A stretch of DNA of 64,000 nt from Mariniphaga sediminis (GCF_003573545.1 NZ_QWET01000001.1:62001-126000), one strand, 5' to 3'; numbered from the stretch's first letter, positions 28,454 to 38,440 are shown. Numbers and translations are program-made. Notes: generated from the sequence alone by a model not told the origin.

Positions 28454-31114
28454 ATGAAACGATTATTTCCCGGAATTACGGTTTTTGTTGCGGCCATCTT
28501 CATTCAGTCTGCAACTTTTGGACAAGGACTATCAGGTTTTAATGTTAAATCAATTGATTCAGAAAAATCGGTAATTACTCAAACCGAGCATTTTAATGGT
28601 TATACAAATCATTGGCAAGACAATTATACCGAATGGCACCGGTACGGGAATATGTTTAAAATGGGTATGCCGGAGTTGGAACCAACCGTGTTGCAAAGTA
28701 AGGTAGATATTGCTGAGGATATGGGAATTCCCGGTTTATTAATGCAGGAGGGATTTATTTCAACCCTGTTTTCCCATTCTTACAAAACGGTTAAATATCC
28801 TTCTGCTGACGAATTGGGTAAAATCATAGGAGAAGGGAATACGCTTGTAATTACCGACCCCTCGTCAGAGGCGGGGAAGCTTTTAGAAAGTAAAGCCTTA
28901 CATGTTTTTGAATGGAAAAACAGAATACAAAGTCACCAGTTTGATGCGATAGATTATGAAGAAGTAAAAGCTTTTTATCTGGTGAATGATAACAATTTCC
29001 TGTTTGTTATTTCTTCTTCTGCAAAAGAACAGGCAGAGCAATTATTGGCGTTAATTGAGAATACCCGGTCATTGTTGGATAAATACAAATTAGCTAAGGG
29101 CTGGTTTGGTGTTTCTTCAATGCTTAAAAGTGTTACCTGTGAAGCAGGACATCCGCTGGAACTGATTGGCAAAGGTTTGAATGAAGGTGTTTCCTGGTTT
29201 ATTTTCGACGGGTATATGGATTTTATGGCAAAAGATGAAATAGCAAATTGGGTCGAAGAGGTCGATCTGCCTGTTGTTACGGATGCCGGTTTTTCTCCGG
29301 TTTATGGCTGCGAAAATTACGATGGATTGCAGGTGCAGAATATGGCAACGAAAGATGCCTGGATAAAATATGCACACGAAAGAGGAGGCTATGCTTTCCG
29401 TCCTGTTTACGACCCTTCGTCCGACGGGCTTCAATATGACGGATATATTGTGCATGAAGGCAATAAAGAACAAATTGATAATGAAGATGTACCATTTGTA
29501 AATAAAACCGGTTACCTGAGTGGGAACCTGACATCCTCCATGGTTTTATTTATAGAAAAGGAAAAACCATTGTCCCGGGAATCGGTTTGGGAAGCCATAT
29601 TGAACAGGCAGGAAGTTGCGGTGCTTGAAAAAGCGAATATGCTGGGGCCCGCTGAGTTTAGAAATGCCCTGCAGTTGCTGTATTTAGACAGGTATTTTCT
29701 TGAAAACTATTTTGGCGACAGGCTCAATATGGAAGCTAGGCTGGAAGGCTATGATTTAGTCGTAACATTAAAAAATTATACATCTGCTTCCATTTCCGGG
29801 AAGATAAATGTAGGTGTTTCTTCGGCTTTAAAGGTTGGAGATAATCCGGGAACTATTGTTTTAGACAGAAATGAAGAGAAGCAGATAAGGATTCCTTTAA
29901 TGCCAAACAAGGAAGCGATGGGGAGAACGAACCCGGTTGCAGTGAAATTTTCCTGGGATGAAAAAGAAAAAAGTACGTTAACAATGTTGGATTTGCCTCC
30001 GGTTGCCTCAATTCATCAGCTGCTGTATGCACATGCGCCCAATGTACATTTTCCTGTAACTGTTCATAATTATACTGATAAAGAATCATTTCCGGTGGAA
30101 ATTAAAGTATTCGAAAAAGAAAATAGGAAAAAGGCAGTTTACGAACTAACTGAAACATGTAAAATACCAACAGCTTCATTTAAGGATATGGCTTTTGATT
30201 TAAAGCTGGAACCCGGGAAATATCTGGTTGAAGTAAGCGCTTTAGGATGTTCGTACGAAAGCCAGTTGGGTGTGGGAAAGGCAGAGGGGAGGCCATATGT
30301 ATATGAGATGGATTTGAATAGTGACGGGATCAATGAATACCGGATGGAAAATGATTCGGTGCAGATTACCCTGCTCCGGACGGGGGCCCGCGTCATTGAA
30401 TACATTGTAAAAAGCAAAAACGACAATGTTCTGTTTAAAGCCTGGCCGGAAAAAACAATTAACCATAAAAGAGCATTCAGGGAGAGAGGTTATTATCCAT
30501 ACGGTGGATTTGAAGATTTTTTGGGGCAGGCAAGTATGGAAACACACCGGATTTATGATGCAAGGATTATTCGTGAAGAAGGGGATTATGTTCGTGTGGA
30601 AATGGAAACAGACTATTTCGGAAACAGGCTAAAGAAAATTTTTACACTGTATGGAAACTCACCACTACTGGAAGTAAGGTTTGCTTTAACCTTTAAAAAT
30701 CCTGAAGCTAATGTGCTGGGGCCTCAACCCATTCTTGAAATAGGTGAAACTCATGGTACGGAGGATGTATTTACCGTTCCTGAGATGGATGGAAATAAAG
30801 AATACAGAATGAGGCCCGAAGAGTATTACGGGATGGCATTCAATATCCGGGAAGGGTGGAATGCCGGTTATGATACCCGGGAAGATATTACGTTTGTGGG
30901 CGCATTCCCTGTTAAGCAGCCCCTATTCCTGCACATGTGGATGAACCATCCCCGAAATGGTGACGCTCCGCACTATTATATGGAATTTCAACCCTGGACA
31001 CCCATCATTCAAAAAAGTACCATGCATTTTTCCTACTATCTGTGGGGAAGTAGCGGAGGCTTACAAAATAGTTTGGACGCGCTGAGAGAAAAGAATTTAA
31101 TAACTACCCGTTAG
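28454..31114 (+). CDS. Large secreted protein of unknown family with galactose-mutarotase-like C-terminal domain
   Basis: I recognise no named family over the full 886 residues. There is a signal peptide (about 1-23, ending 'ATFGQG'). The N-terminal half (about 40-400) has Trp/Asp-rich segments such as 'HWQDNYTEWHRYGNMFKMG' and 'GVSWFIFDGYMDF'. A beta-sandwich middle follows (about 410-610). The last about 260 residues look like a carbohydrate-processing beta-supersandwich ('ENDSVQITLLRTGARVIEYI', 'YPYGGFEDFLG', 'YGNSPLLEVRFALTF'), the fold seen in mutarotases and in C-domains of many glycosidases and lyases. Context suggests a glycan-active enzyme. It is preceded by a 182-bp gap and followed closely by a GNAT gene. 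Confidence 0.8.
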   Translation: MKRLFPGITVFVAAIFIQSATFGQGLSGFNVKSIDSEKSVITQTEHFNGYTNHWQDNYTEWHRYGNMFKMGMPELEPTVLQSKVDIAEDMGIPGLLMQEGFISTLFSHSYKTVKYPSADELGKIIGEGNTLVITDPSSEAGKLLESKALHVFEWKNRIQSHQFDAIDYEEVKAFYLVNDNNFLFVISSSAKEQAEQLLALIENTRSLLDKYKLAKGWFGVSSMLKSVTCEAGHPLELIGKGLNEGVSWFIFDGYMDFMAKDEIANWVEEVDLPVVTDAGFSPVYGCENYDGLQVQNMATKDAWIKYAHERGGYAFRPVYDPSSDGLQYDGYIVHEGNKEQIDNEDVPFVNKTGYLSGNLTSSMVLFIEKEKPLSRESVWEAILNRQEVAVLEKANMLGPAEFRNALQLLYLDRYFLENYFGDRLNMEARLEGYDLVVTLKNYTSASISGKINVGVSSALKVGDNPGTIVLDRNEEKQIRIPLMPNKEAMGRTNPVAVKFSWDEKEKSTLTMLDLPPVASIHQLLYAHAPNVHFPVTVHNYTDKESFPVEIKVFEKENRKKAVYELTETCKIPTASFKDMAFDLKLEPGKYLVEVSALGCSYESQLGVGKAEGRPYVYEMDLNSDGINEYRMENDSVQITLLRTGARVIEYIVKSKNDNVLFKAWPEKTINHKRAFRERGYYPYGGFEDFLGQASMETHRIYDARIIREEGDYVRVEMETDYFGNRLKKIFTLYGNSPLLEVRFALTFKNPEANVLGPQPILEIGETHGTEDVFTVPEMDGNKEYRMRPEEYYGMAFNIREGWNAGYDTREDITFVGAFPVKQPLFLHMWMNHPRNGDAPHYYMEFQPWTPIIQKSTMHFSYYLWGSSGGLQNSLDALREKNLITTR

Positions 31115-31175
31115 GTTGCAGTCATTTTTGTCCGGGCCGGAGGGTATAAATAACAAAAAGCAAATTGTAAAAAGT

Positions 31176-31733
31176 ATGATAATCAGAAAGGCTAAAGCAG
31201 AAGATTCAAGTGTGATTGCAATGCACCTGATGCTGGCAATGAGCACAATTGTTTATCGATTTATTGGAGAAGATTCTGAAGAAAAGGCCACTCAGTTTTT
31301 AGAAAGCCTGATTAGAAAAGAAGCGACTCAATATTCTTATGAAAACTGTTGGGTTGTAGAAAATGAAGAAGGAGTTGTTGGAGTAGCCACTGTTTATGAC
31401 GGAGCAAAATTACAGCAACTCAGGGCTCCTGTTGCAAAGATGGTGAAGTCAATGTTTCACAGGGAGTTTAATCCTGAAGATGAAACACAGGCAGGTGAAT
31501 TTTATATTGATTGTATTGGTGTACATCCTGACTGGCAGGGGAAGGGTATTGGCTCGAAAATACTTCAGTTTTTGATTGATGAGTATGTTTCTAAAAGAAA
31601 TAAAACACTGGGTTTATTGGTAGACAAAGACAACCCAAATGCTAAAAGACTATACTTAAAATTGGGATTTGAATCTGTTGGAGAAACAACATTAACAGGT
31701 AAAGAGATGGAACATCTTCAACTCAAAAATTAA
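31176..31733 (+). CDS. GNAT-family N-acetyltransferase
   Basis: I choose ATG 31176 ('MIIRKAKAED'), the usual GNAT beginning, over a TTG 60 bp upstream that lies next to the previous stop. The 185-residue protein contains the acetyl-CoA-binding motif A region 'IDCIGVHPDWQGKGIGSKIL' and the following 'LGLLVDKDNPNAKRLYLKLG'. It has no signal peptide, so it is cytoplasmic, unlike nearly all its neighbours. The substrate is unknown; a small molecule, amino sugar or protein N-terminus are all possible. It may be a passenger in the locus. Confidence 0.85.
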   Translation: MIIRKAKAEDSSVIAMHLMLAMSTIVYRFIGEDSEEKATQFLESLIRKEATQYSYENCWVVENEEGVVGVATVYDGAKLQQLRAPVAKMVKSMFHREFNPEDETQAGEFYIDCIGVHPDWQGKGIGSKILQFLIDEYVSKRNKTLGLLVDKDNPNAKRLYLKLGFESVGETTLTGKEMEHLQLKN

Positions 31734-31837
31734 AAACACCGTTCTCGTTTTTATGGGAAAAGGCAGGGGAAATACTGTATAACAATTACTGATCATATAA
31801 TTTGCTGACTGTAAATAATGAAAAACTACTTTGAAAA

Positions 31838-33655
31838 ATGAAAAAAACACTATTTGCCATCGTTTTGTGTGTTAGCCTGACAGTATCCATGAATACTGAG
31901 GCTAAGAAGAGTGAACCCTCTTTAAAGATTGAACATATTGAGTTGGGATATCCGGTTCCGGCCATACCGTTTTATCATTTTAAAACGACACTTGAATTGC
32001 CTGAAGCATCCATAATTGAGGTGGAAGCAGCCGTGAATGGTAAAACCATGCGTTTTGTTAATCTTTACCGCGGAGATGTGGAAGAGGAGGAAAACAAACC
32101 GGCTCTTACACACCGTCCGCCCTCCGGTTATGCCTTGTCGCAGGACAATACGCTTTATAAGAAACCGGTAATTACTGGTTGGCTTATGTGGCAGCCGGGA
32201 GAGGAATACGATATAAAAATTACTGTCCGATTAAAAAAATCGGCAAAACCATCACCTGATGACCGGTTTATTTCCAAAACGGTACGGTTGACAGCGCCTT
32301 CCGGGGCAAACGTATTTGATACAGCATGGAAAAATTATAAGTCGGTTGTGTTAAGTGAAACAGCCGGAATAGACCGTAAACAGGAGCCGGTGGAAGTATT
32401 GCTGCCCTTTTATCCGGATGAAGCAAACGACCTGAAACGGGAAATCAGGGTCGTTGCGGTTAATCCGGTTGATTTTAGTTTATCGGAGGTGCCCAGTCAG
32501 GTGTACGACATTCAACAGTATATAGAAGAAGATAATTTGGAACCTCTGGAAGAAGGGCAACCCAAACGGCATATCCCTCTTTGGATGCCAACAGTAACCT
32601 GCAGGGTTTCTTTTTTGGCTGATGTTGCGGCCAAAACAAGCCAGGTATACCTTGTTTATTATAACAATGAAAAAGCGATGGCGAAAATCTATCAGACTGA
32701 TTTACGTGTACAGGGTGAATTGCCGGGCCTAAGCATTGATAACAACCATTTCAATGCTGTACTTCATCCAAAATCAGGACATCTCGATCAAATTACATTA
32801 AAGAAAAAACCTGAATCTCCTCTTTTTCATCGCATGGAAACCAATGGGGCAATCCATTGGAATCCGGGTATTTATGTGCCTCCACGTGCCTGGACACATA
32901 CAGCAGACTGGAAATATGACCAGAATGTACATTCCATATCCGGAGCTGTAATGGCTACCAGTGAAGCCTGGGGCGCTTTGAGAGAGGTACCGGAAGTTGA
33001 TGCTTCTGTAAGGTACCAGTTTTTTCCCGGAGTTCCGTATTTTGTCAGTACTACCACGATGCGGATTAATGAGACAGTTCAGACGATTGCTTTAAGGAAT
33101 GCAGAAATTGTTTTCAAGCGCGAATTGATGACACATGCCGGTTGGTACGATGTTATTCGAGACTCAATTATTACTTACGATGTGGGCAATATGGCTGATC
33201 TTACAGATTTAAAAATGGAGGCCGATGTTCCATGGATTACATTTTATAATGAAGAAACAGGAATCGGCTTTGCGGGCATAAAACTGGAATATGCCAATGC
33301 CGGATTGGAATCGCGCACCAGACTGTTGAATCCTTATTTCTATATTACCGGAGGCCCCTGGATTTATTGGTCCCGGGCATTGTCTCTTAGCTTCCTGGCG
33401 TCTAATATGCAGCAGGTTATTCCTGCCATGAAAGGGAGTATGTTTCTGGAAAAATGGGCTTATCTTGTTTATGAGGCAGACAAAGAAGATCCTTACAGGC
33501 AGGTTCTGGAATGGAAAAAGAAACTAACGAATCCGTTAAGAGTCCAGTTGGTTGAAGAAGTGGATGAACGTGTCTCAAAATCCCTCATCGAAATTTATAT
33601 GGATGAAGGCAAAACAGGATGGGAAGAGCGGGATACAGGAAAGCATGAACACTGA
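31838..33655 (+). CDS. Secreted protein of unknown family, beta-rich, possible polysaccharide lyase-like
   Basis: I cannot assign this 605-residue protein. It has a signal peptide (about 1-22, ending 'NTEAKK') and an N-terminal domain with 'YPVPAIPFYHFKTTLELPEA'. The long beta-sandwich part contains 'PVEVLLPFYPDEANDLKREI', 'VSFLADVAAKTSQVYLVYYN', 'NNHFNAVLHPKSGHLDQITL' and 'PRAWTHTADW'. The 'VLHPKSGHLDQI' segment resembles beta-supersandwich glycan-active folds, where a sugar ring contacts the concave face. No clear catalytic motif is seen. The C-terminal end overlaps the upstream in-frame extension of the next gene but not that gene's likely start. Confidence 0.78.
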   Translation: MKKTLFAIVLCVSLTVSMNTEAKKSEPSLKIEHIELGYPVPAIPFYHFKTTLELPEASIIEVEAAVNGKTMRFVNLYRGDVEEEENKPALTHRPPSGYALSQDNTLYKKPVITGWLMWQPGEEYDIKITVRLKKSAKPSPDDRFISKTVRLTAPSGANVFDTAWKNYKSVVLSETAGIDRKQEPVEVLLPFYPDEANDLKREIRVVAVNPVDFSLSEVPSQVYDIQQYIEEDNLEPLEEGQPKRHIPLWMPTVTCRVSFLADVAAKTSQVYLVYYNNEKAMAKIYQTDLRVQGELPGLSIDNNHFNAVLHPKSGHLDQITLKKKPESPLFHRMETNGAIHWNPGIYVPPRAWTHTADWKYDQNVHSISGAVMATSEAWGALREVPEVDASVRYQFFPGVPYFVSTTTMRINETVQTIALRNAEIVFKRELMTHAGWYDVIRDSIITYDVGNMADLTDLKMEADVPWITFYNEETGIGFAGIKLEYANAGLESRTRLLNPYFYITGGPWIYWSRALSLSFLASNMQQVIPAMKGSMFLEKWAYLVYEADKEDPYRQVLEWKKKLTNPLRVQLVEEVDERVSKSLIEIYMDEGKTGWEERDTGKHEH

Positions 33656-33734
33656 TTTTTATAAAACAAAATGGATGGGAAGAAATAATATGATGAGAAA
33701 TATAAAGTCGGAAAATAAAGTAAAAAAGGTTACA

Positions 33735-35981
33735 ATGAACGTGTTGAATCATTCTCAAAAAGCAGGTATAAATAAAATCATTAAAATCGGGGGCTTTTTT
33801 ATAATGCTCCTGGTGTTCACTGCCTGTTCCAACGTAGAAAATAAAAAGGAAGATCCTTTAAAGTATGTGGACCCGTTTATCTGTACCAAAGGAGATAACG
33901 GACAATTATATCCCGGGCCGGTTTATCCGTTTGGGCTGGTACACCTCTCTCCCGAAACCGAGGGCGATTCGCATGTGGGCTATTATTACGAAGACAAATT
34001 TATTGAAGGCTTTTCGCATTTGCGGATTGGTGGCGCCGGTTCAAGAGGAAAAGGTGGTGGATTGCTGATTAAACCGGGTATCGGAAAATTTTCGAATAAG
34101 ATTGAAAAATTCCGTGAACCTTATATAAAATCAGAGGAAGAGGCAGAGGTTGCCTATTATAAAACGGTGCTGGAATCAGGTGTTAAAGTTGAACTTACGG
34201 CAACGGAAAGGGTTGGTTTTCATCAGTATTCTTTTCCTGAAGATAAAAAAGAGGAGAGGTACATAGCCATTGATTTGTCGCATAGTTATGTCGGGATGCT
34301 CGATGCCAGTCTGAATGTGCTGAACAACAACGAAATTACCGGGATGATTAAATCAAAACACAATAACGGGGGAGGACACCACCGGTTGTTTTTTGCTGTT
34401 GTTGCAGATACGCCTTTCGAGTCATTCACGAGTTGGCAGGGCGATAATACTGAGGAAGGACAGGCCATTCGTAACGGGAATGATGTTGGAGTCTGGCTGA
34501 ATTTTCCGGAAGAGGGTGAAAATGTGATCCGTTTAAAAGTGGGGATGTCGCCCATCAGCGAAGAGCAGGCTATGTTTGAAGCCAAAAATGAAATCAGGGA
34601 TTTTGATTTCGATAAAGTAAGAAAAGAAACTGCTGCTGTGTGGAGGGATAAACTCTCGAAAATGGAGGTAAAAAGTGATTCGGAAGAATTCAAAACGTTA
34701 TTCTATACGCATTTATATCACTCTTATCTTGTCCCCAATAATGCAACTTCATCAACAGGCGAATATGTAAGGGCCCATCACCTCGATACCGTTTGTAAAA
34801 CGCAAAGCACAGCTCCCGACTTTACGTATTATTCGTGTTGGAGCCTTTGGGACGATTTTCGTAAATACACCCTGGTTTCGCTGCTTGAGCCGGATGTAGT
34901 CAAAAATATTGCCCGTTCTCTGGTTGATTATTACGGAACGCGTCCCGATTGGATAACAACCTCAAATGCAGGCGATGGCAGTTGGCCCACACCAACCATC
35001 CGGATGGAATTTACCAGTCCGGTAATTATGGATGCATACGCCAAAGGTTTGGGTGATTTTGACACTGAAATCGCTTTTAACGGAATGTTGAGAGACTTTG
35101 AAAAATACTCTACACGTAACGTTAGTGCGAAACTGGAGAAAGCATATCATGCCTATGTGGCCCTGAAAATGGCTGAAGCGCTTGGCAAAACAGAATACCT
35201 GGAAGAACTAAAAGCCGGAGCCGATGCCTATAAAAACATCTGGAACAAAGAACAAAAAGATAACCAGGGGAATGAGCGCGGATTTTTTACGCCGGATGGA
35301 AATCCGGTTCCGGATGTGGAAGAGTTTGAACTTTACGTTTACGAAGGCAACCTGTGGCACTACCGCTGGTTTGTGCTTCATGATATTGATGGGTTAGTTG
35401 ACTTGCGCGGTAGTAAAGAAGCGCTGTCCGACGATCTGGAATATTTTTTTGAAAATGATTTTTATATGCACCTGAACGAACCGGATATACATTACCCGTA
35501 CTTGTTTAACCTTCTGGGAAAACCCTATCTGACACAAAAATGGATACGCACGTTTACTACGAAAGAGGTTACCCAGCTGTACCATAATCATGGATTCTTC
35601 GACGAACCCATTGTTAAACGGATTTACCGGGCCGATCCGGAAGGTTACATTGAATCGATGGACGACGATGCCGGTACCATGGCTTCGTGGTGGGTGATGA
35701 GCGCCATGGGCTTGTTCCAGTTAGACCCGGTACAACCGAGATACCTGATTGGTTCTCCCATTTTTCCTGAACTTACCATACATCACGACAATGGAAATAC
35801 ATTTAAGATTATCGCAAACAATGTAAGCGAAGATAATTTTTACATACAATCGGCAAAACTAAACGGGAAACCATACAACAAACCCTGGATCGACTATTCA
35901 ATCATTATTGAGGGCGGTACCATTGAATTTGAAATGGGAGCTGAACCCAATAAAGAATGGGGAACTGGAAACAACTGGTGA
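33735..35981 (+). CDS. GH92-family alpha-mannosidase, lipoprotein
   Basis: The frame is open from 33552, but ATG 33735 is the best start: 'aaaaaagg' lies five bases upstream, and it gives a lipoprotein signal with lipobox 'VFTAC'. The about 748-residue protein begins 'YVDPFICTKGDNG' then 'YPFGLVHLSPET', the GH92 N-terminal sandwich. Later it shows 'EGNLWHYRWFVLHDIDGL', 'NEPDIHYPYLFN' (the Glu matching the family's general acid) and 'MDDDAGTMASWWVMSAMGLF' (Asp residues matching the catalytic base region). GH92 enzymes are calcium-dependent inverting exo-alpha-mannosidases. The last motif differs from the common NDDCGQMS form, so the linkage preference may differ. Confidence 0.9.
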   Translation: MNVLNHSQKAGINKIIKIGGFFIMLLVFTACSNVENKKEDPLKYVDPFICTKGDNGQLYPGPVYPFGLVHLSPETEGDSHVGYYYEDKFIEGFSHLRIGGAGSRGKGGGLLIKPGIGKFSNKIEKFREPYIKSEEEAEVAYYKTVLESGVKVELTATERVGFHQYSFPEDKKEERYIAIDLSHSYVGMLDASLNVLNNNEITGMIKSKHNNGGGHHRLFFAVVADTPFESFTSWQGDNTEEGQAIRNGNDVGVWLNFPEEGENVIRLKVGMSPISEEQAMFEAKNEIRDFDFDKVRKETAAVWRDKLSKMEVKSDSEEFKTLFYTHLYHSYLVPNNATSSTGEYVRAHHLDTVCKTQSTAPDFTYYSCWSLWDDFRKYTLVSLLEPDVVKNIARSLVDYYGTRPDWITTSNAGDGSWPTPTIRMEFTSPVIMDAYAKGLGDFDTEIAFNGMLRDFEKYSTRNVSAKLEKAYHAYVALKMAEALGKTEYLEELKAGADAYKNIWNKEQKDNQGNERGFFTPDGNPVPDVEEFELYVYEGNLWHYRWFVLHDIDGLVDLRGSKEALSDDLEYFFENDFYMHLNEPDIHYPYLFNLLGKPYLTQKWIRTFTTKEVTQLYHNHGFFDEPIVKRIYRADPEGYIESMDDDAGTMASWWVMSAMGLFQLDPVQPRYLIGSPIFPELTIHHDNGNTFKIIANNVSEDNFYIQSAKLNGKPYNKPWIDYSIIIEGGTIEFEMGAEPNKEWGTGNNW

Positions 35982-35983
35982 TT

Positions 35984-36017
35984 ATCCCCGGCAGTCCCCT
36001 TTAGGGGATTTAGGGGT
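35984..36017 (+). repeat. Palindromic intergenic repeat with CCCTTTAGGG core
   Basis: Directly after the GH92 stop, the region around 35995-36017 contains a CCCC-TTTA-GGGG core followed by 'atttaggggt'. ATCCCC at 35984-35989 can alternatively pair with GGGGAT at 36004-36009. The same core and flank recur at 51485-51540, so this looks like a dispersed intergenic repeat. Confidence 0.5.
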
Positions 36018-36146
36018 AAAATGATAGATATATAATTCTGAACAAATCAATATTGAATTTTGAATGATTATTTATGGAAAGAGCCTTGGAATATGAGCAT
36101 ATCAATAATGTTAAATTAACTGTGTAATTAACTAAACTTAATAATT

Positions 36147-38438
36147 ATGAAACCATTTTCATCAATCAGCTATTTTTCTCTTATTGTAATTTTAGTTCTT
36201 GCCTTTGGTTGTAAAAACCAGAAGTTTACAATTAACGGAGAAGGCGGATATCAGATTGTTATCCCGGCGCAGGCCGACTCTTTAACGCTAAAAGCCGCCA
36301 ATGATCTTCAGTTGTATTTAGCGAAATTGCCTGGCGCAAACCTTCCTGTTGTCTCGGAAGATGAGTACAAAGGCGACAAGGGCATTTATATTGGGCATAC
36401 CCATTATGCAAAAGAACTGGCTGTTAATTTCGACCAACTGGAAACGGACGGATATGCTTATAAACAACATCAGCAGAATTTTATTATTGCAGGAGGTTCG
36501 GAGAAGGGAATCCTTTACGGGGTTTATGACTTTCTTGAATCTGCAGGTTTCCGGAAATATACTTACGAGTATACTTATGTTCCTGAAATAAATGCAATCA
36601 CTTTTCCAAAGGACACGGTGGTGATTCCGCAAATAAAATTCAGGGAAGTGTATTTCAACGATGCCTACCATGCTGATTTTTTCGATTGGCACAAACTGGG
36701 TCATCATGCAGACAATTGGGGACTATTTGTTCATACTTTTAATACGCTGGTTCCGCACCAGAAATATGGTGAGGAGCACCCTGAATATTATTCGCTTTGG
36801 GAAGGACAACGCCAGACCGGCGACGGAGGGCAATTGTGTTTGTCGAATTCAGAGGTTTTTGAAATTCTTGTGTCCAATTTGAGGAAAGAGATGGCTAAAA
36901 GGCCCCATATGAAATACTGGTCGGTTAGTCAGGGCGATAATGAAAATCCATGCTGTTGCGAAGCCTGTAAAAAGCTAAATGAAAAGTATGGTGGCGAACC
37001 TTTCCGGCACAGTGGTTCTATAATTTATTTTGTGAACAAAGTTGCGCGCGAATTTCCTGACAAAACTATTTCTACACTGGCCTACAGGCATTCGCGCGAA
37101 GCTCCCGAAAATATTGAGCTGGAGCCCAATGTCAACATTATGCTTTGCAGTATTGAAAGTACACGTGAGAAGCCCATTTCTGAGACCGACCCTGAATTTG
37201 CAAAAGCCCTGGAAGACTGGGGGAAACTTGCCAAAAGCATTATTGTTTGGGATTACACCGTGCAGTTCCACAATCTAATTAGTCCTTTCCCAAACATGCA
37301 TACGCTGAAACCAAATGTGAAGCTGTTTACTGATAATAACGTAACCGAAATGTTTGAGCAGGGGGACCGGAATACTGAAAAAGGTGGAAATATGGTGGAG
37401 TTAAAAACCTACCTGCTTGCCAAACTTTTGTGGAACCCGGATGCCGACGATGAAGCTATTATTCAGGAATTTGTACAAAACTATTACGGGGAAGCCGGTA
37501 CTTATATTCAGCAATACATCGACACCATGCGCGAAGCATTGCTGGCAAGCGGACAGGAACTGGAAATATTTGGCAGTCCGATTGATGCCAGGGATACCTA
37601 CCTGAAAGCTGAAATGATGGAGAAGTATAAAAGCTTATTAAACCAGGCAGAAGAAGCAGTGTCAGATGACCCGGAACTGCTTTTTCGTGTACAAAGGGCC
37701 AAATTACCCATTATGTTTGCCGAACTGGAAATTGCCGGTACCGAAATGGATACCCCGCGCAGTATGTATACAAAAGCAGCTGACGGCAGGTACGTGGTAA
37801 AACCTGAATTTAAAAAGCTGGTGCATGAGTTTGTTGAGGGGTGTAATGCCCAGGGAATTGCCAGGCTGAATGAAAGGACCACACCGCCCGATTTGTACCT
37901 TAAAGCCTTTACCCGAATTTTTGATAAAATAGATGAACTGGACAGCGTAATATCATTCCGCAAAAAAGTAATCCCGGTAACTACTCCTGATTCAGAACCA
38001 ATTGAGGCTTTAACTGATGGAGTTTTCGCTTCGTTCGAAACTTACCAACATCCAATCGATTGGGTGGGATTTAAACAGAAGCACATGGAGTTTATTCTGG
38101 ATTTGGGCGAAATCAGACCTGTAAATTCGGTAAACATTGATTTCTTAAACGGACGCACGCTCTGGACTTCCATATTTTTACCTGAATATGTTAGTTACGC
38201 AACTTCAGTGGATGGTGAAAATTACAGTGACCCGGTTAAAGTTTCCAGTCCCGTCGACCCGAATAAAGCCGAATCGTACACCGAAGAATATTGTACATAT
38301 CCATTTTATGCGGATATGAATGCCCGCAAAGCCCGTTATATAAAAGTGTATGCCAAAAACATAATGGAATGCCCGTCGTGGCACATGAACACAGGTACCC
38401 CGGCATGGCTGTATGCCGATGAAATTACAGTAAAGTAA
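36147..38438 (+). CDS. DUF4838 glycoside hydrolase-like lipoprotein with C-terminal discoidin-like domain
   Basis: The 763-residue protein has a lipoprotein signal ('LVILVLAFGCKNQK', Cys about 22). An N-terminal hexosaminidase/glucuronidase-type domain follows (about 30-125, 'LTLKAANDLQLYLAKLPGAN'). The DUF4838 TIM-barrel-like domain (about 150-460) contains 'YWSVSQGDNENPCCCEACKK' with its cysteine cluster. A helical linker leads to an F5/8-type C (discoidin-like) domain at about 620-763 ('VNSVNIDFLNGRTLWTSIFL'). DUF4838 resembles GH20/GH67-type enzymes, but its activity is not established. Its stop is two bases before the next gene's ATG, implying coupled expression with the GH2 gene. Confidence 0.85.
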   Translation: MKPFSSISYFSLIVILVLAFGCKNQKFTINGEGGYQIVIPAQADSLTLKAANDLQLYLAKLPGANLPVVSEDEYKGDKGIYIGHTHYAKELAVNFDQLETDGYAYKQHQQNFIIAGGSEKGILYGVYDFLESAGFRKYTYEYTYVPEINAITFPKDTVVIPQIKFREVYFNDAYHADFFDWHKLGHHADNWGLFVHTFNTLVPHQKYGEEHPEYYSLWEGQRQTGDGGQLCLSNSEVFEILVSNLRKEMAKRPHMKYWSVSQGDNENPCCCEACKKLNEKYGGEPFRHSGSIIYFVNKVAREFPDKTISTLAYRHSREAPENIELEPNVNIMLCSIESTREKPISETDPEFAKALEDWGKLAKSIIVWDYTVQFHNLISPFPNMHTLKPNVKLFTDNNVTEMFEQGDRNTEKGGNMVELKTYLLAKLLWNPDADDEAIIQEFVQNYYGEAGTYIQQYIDTMREALLASGQELEIFGSPIDARDTYLKAEMMEKYKSLLNQAEEAVSDDPELLFRVQRAKLPIMFAELEIAGTEMDTPRSMYTKAADGRYVVKPEFKKLVHEFVEGCNAQGIARLNERTTPPDLYLKAFTRIFDKIDELDSVISFRKKVIPVTTPDSEPIEALTDGVFASFETYQHPIDWVGFKQKHMEFILDLGEIRPVNSVNIDFLNGRTLWTSIFLPEYVSYATSVDGENYSDPVKVSSPVDPNKAESYTEEYCTYPFYADMNARKARYIKVYAKNIMECPSWHMNTGTPAWLYADEITVK

Positions 38439-38440
38439 GA

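Noticed and set aside
33552-33734. Long N-terminal extension of the GH92 frame from a TTG
   Set aside because: It overlaps the previous gene, has no ribosome-binding sequence, and would bury the lipoprotein signal. ATG 33735 fits much better.
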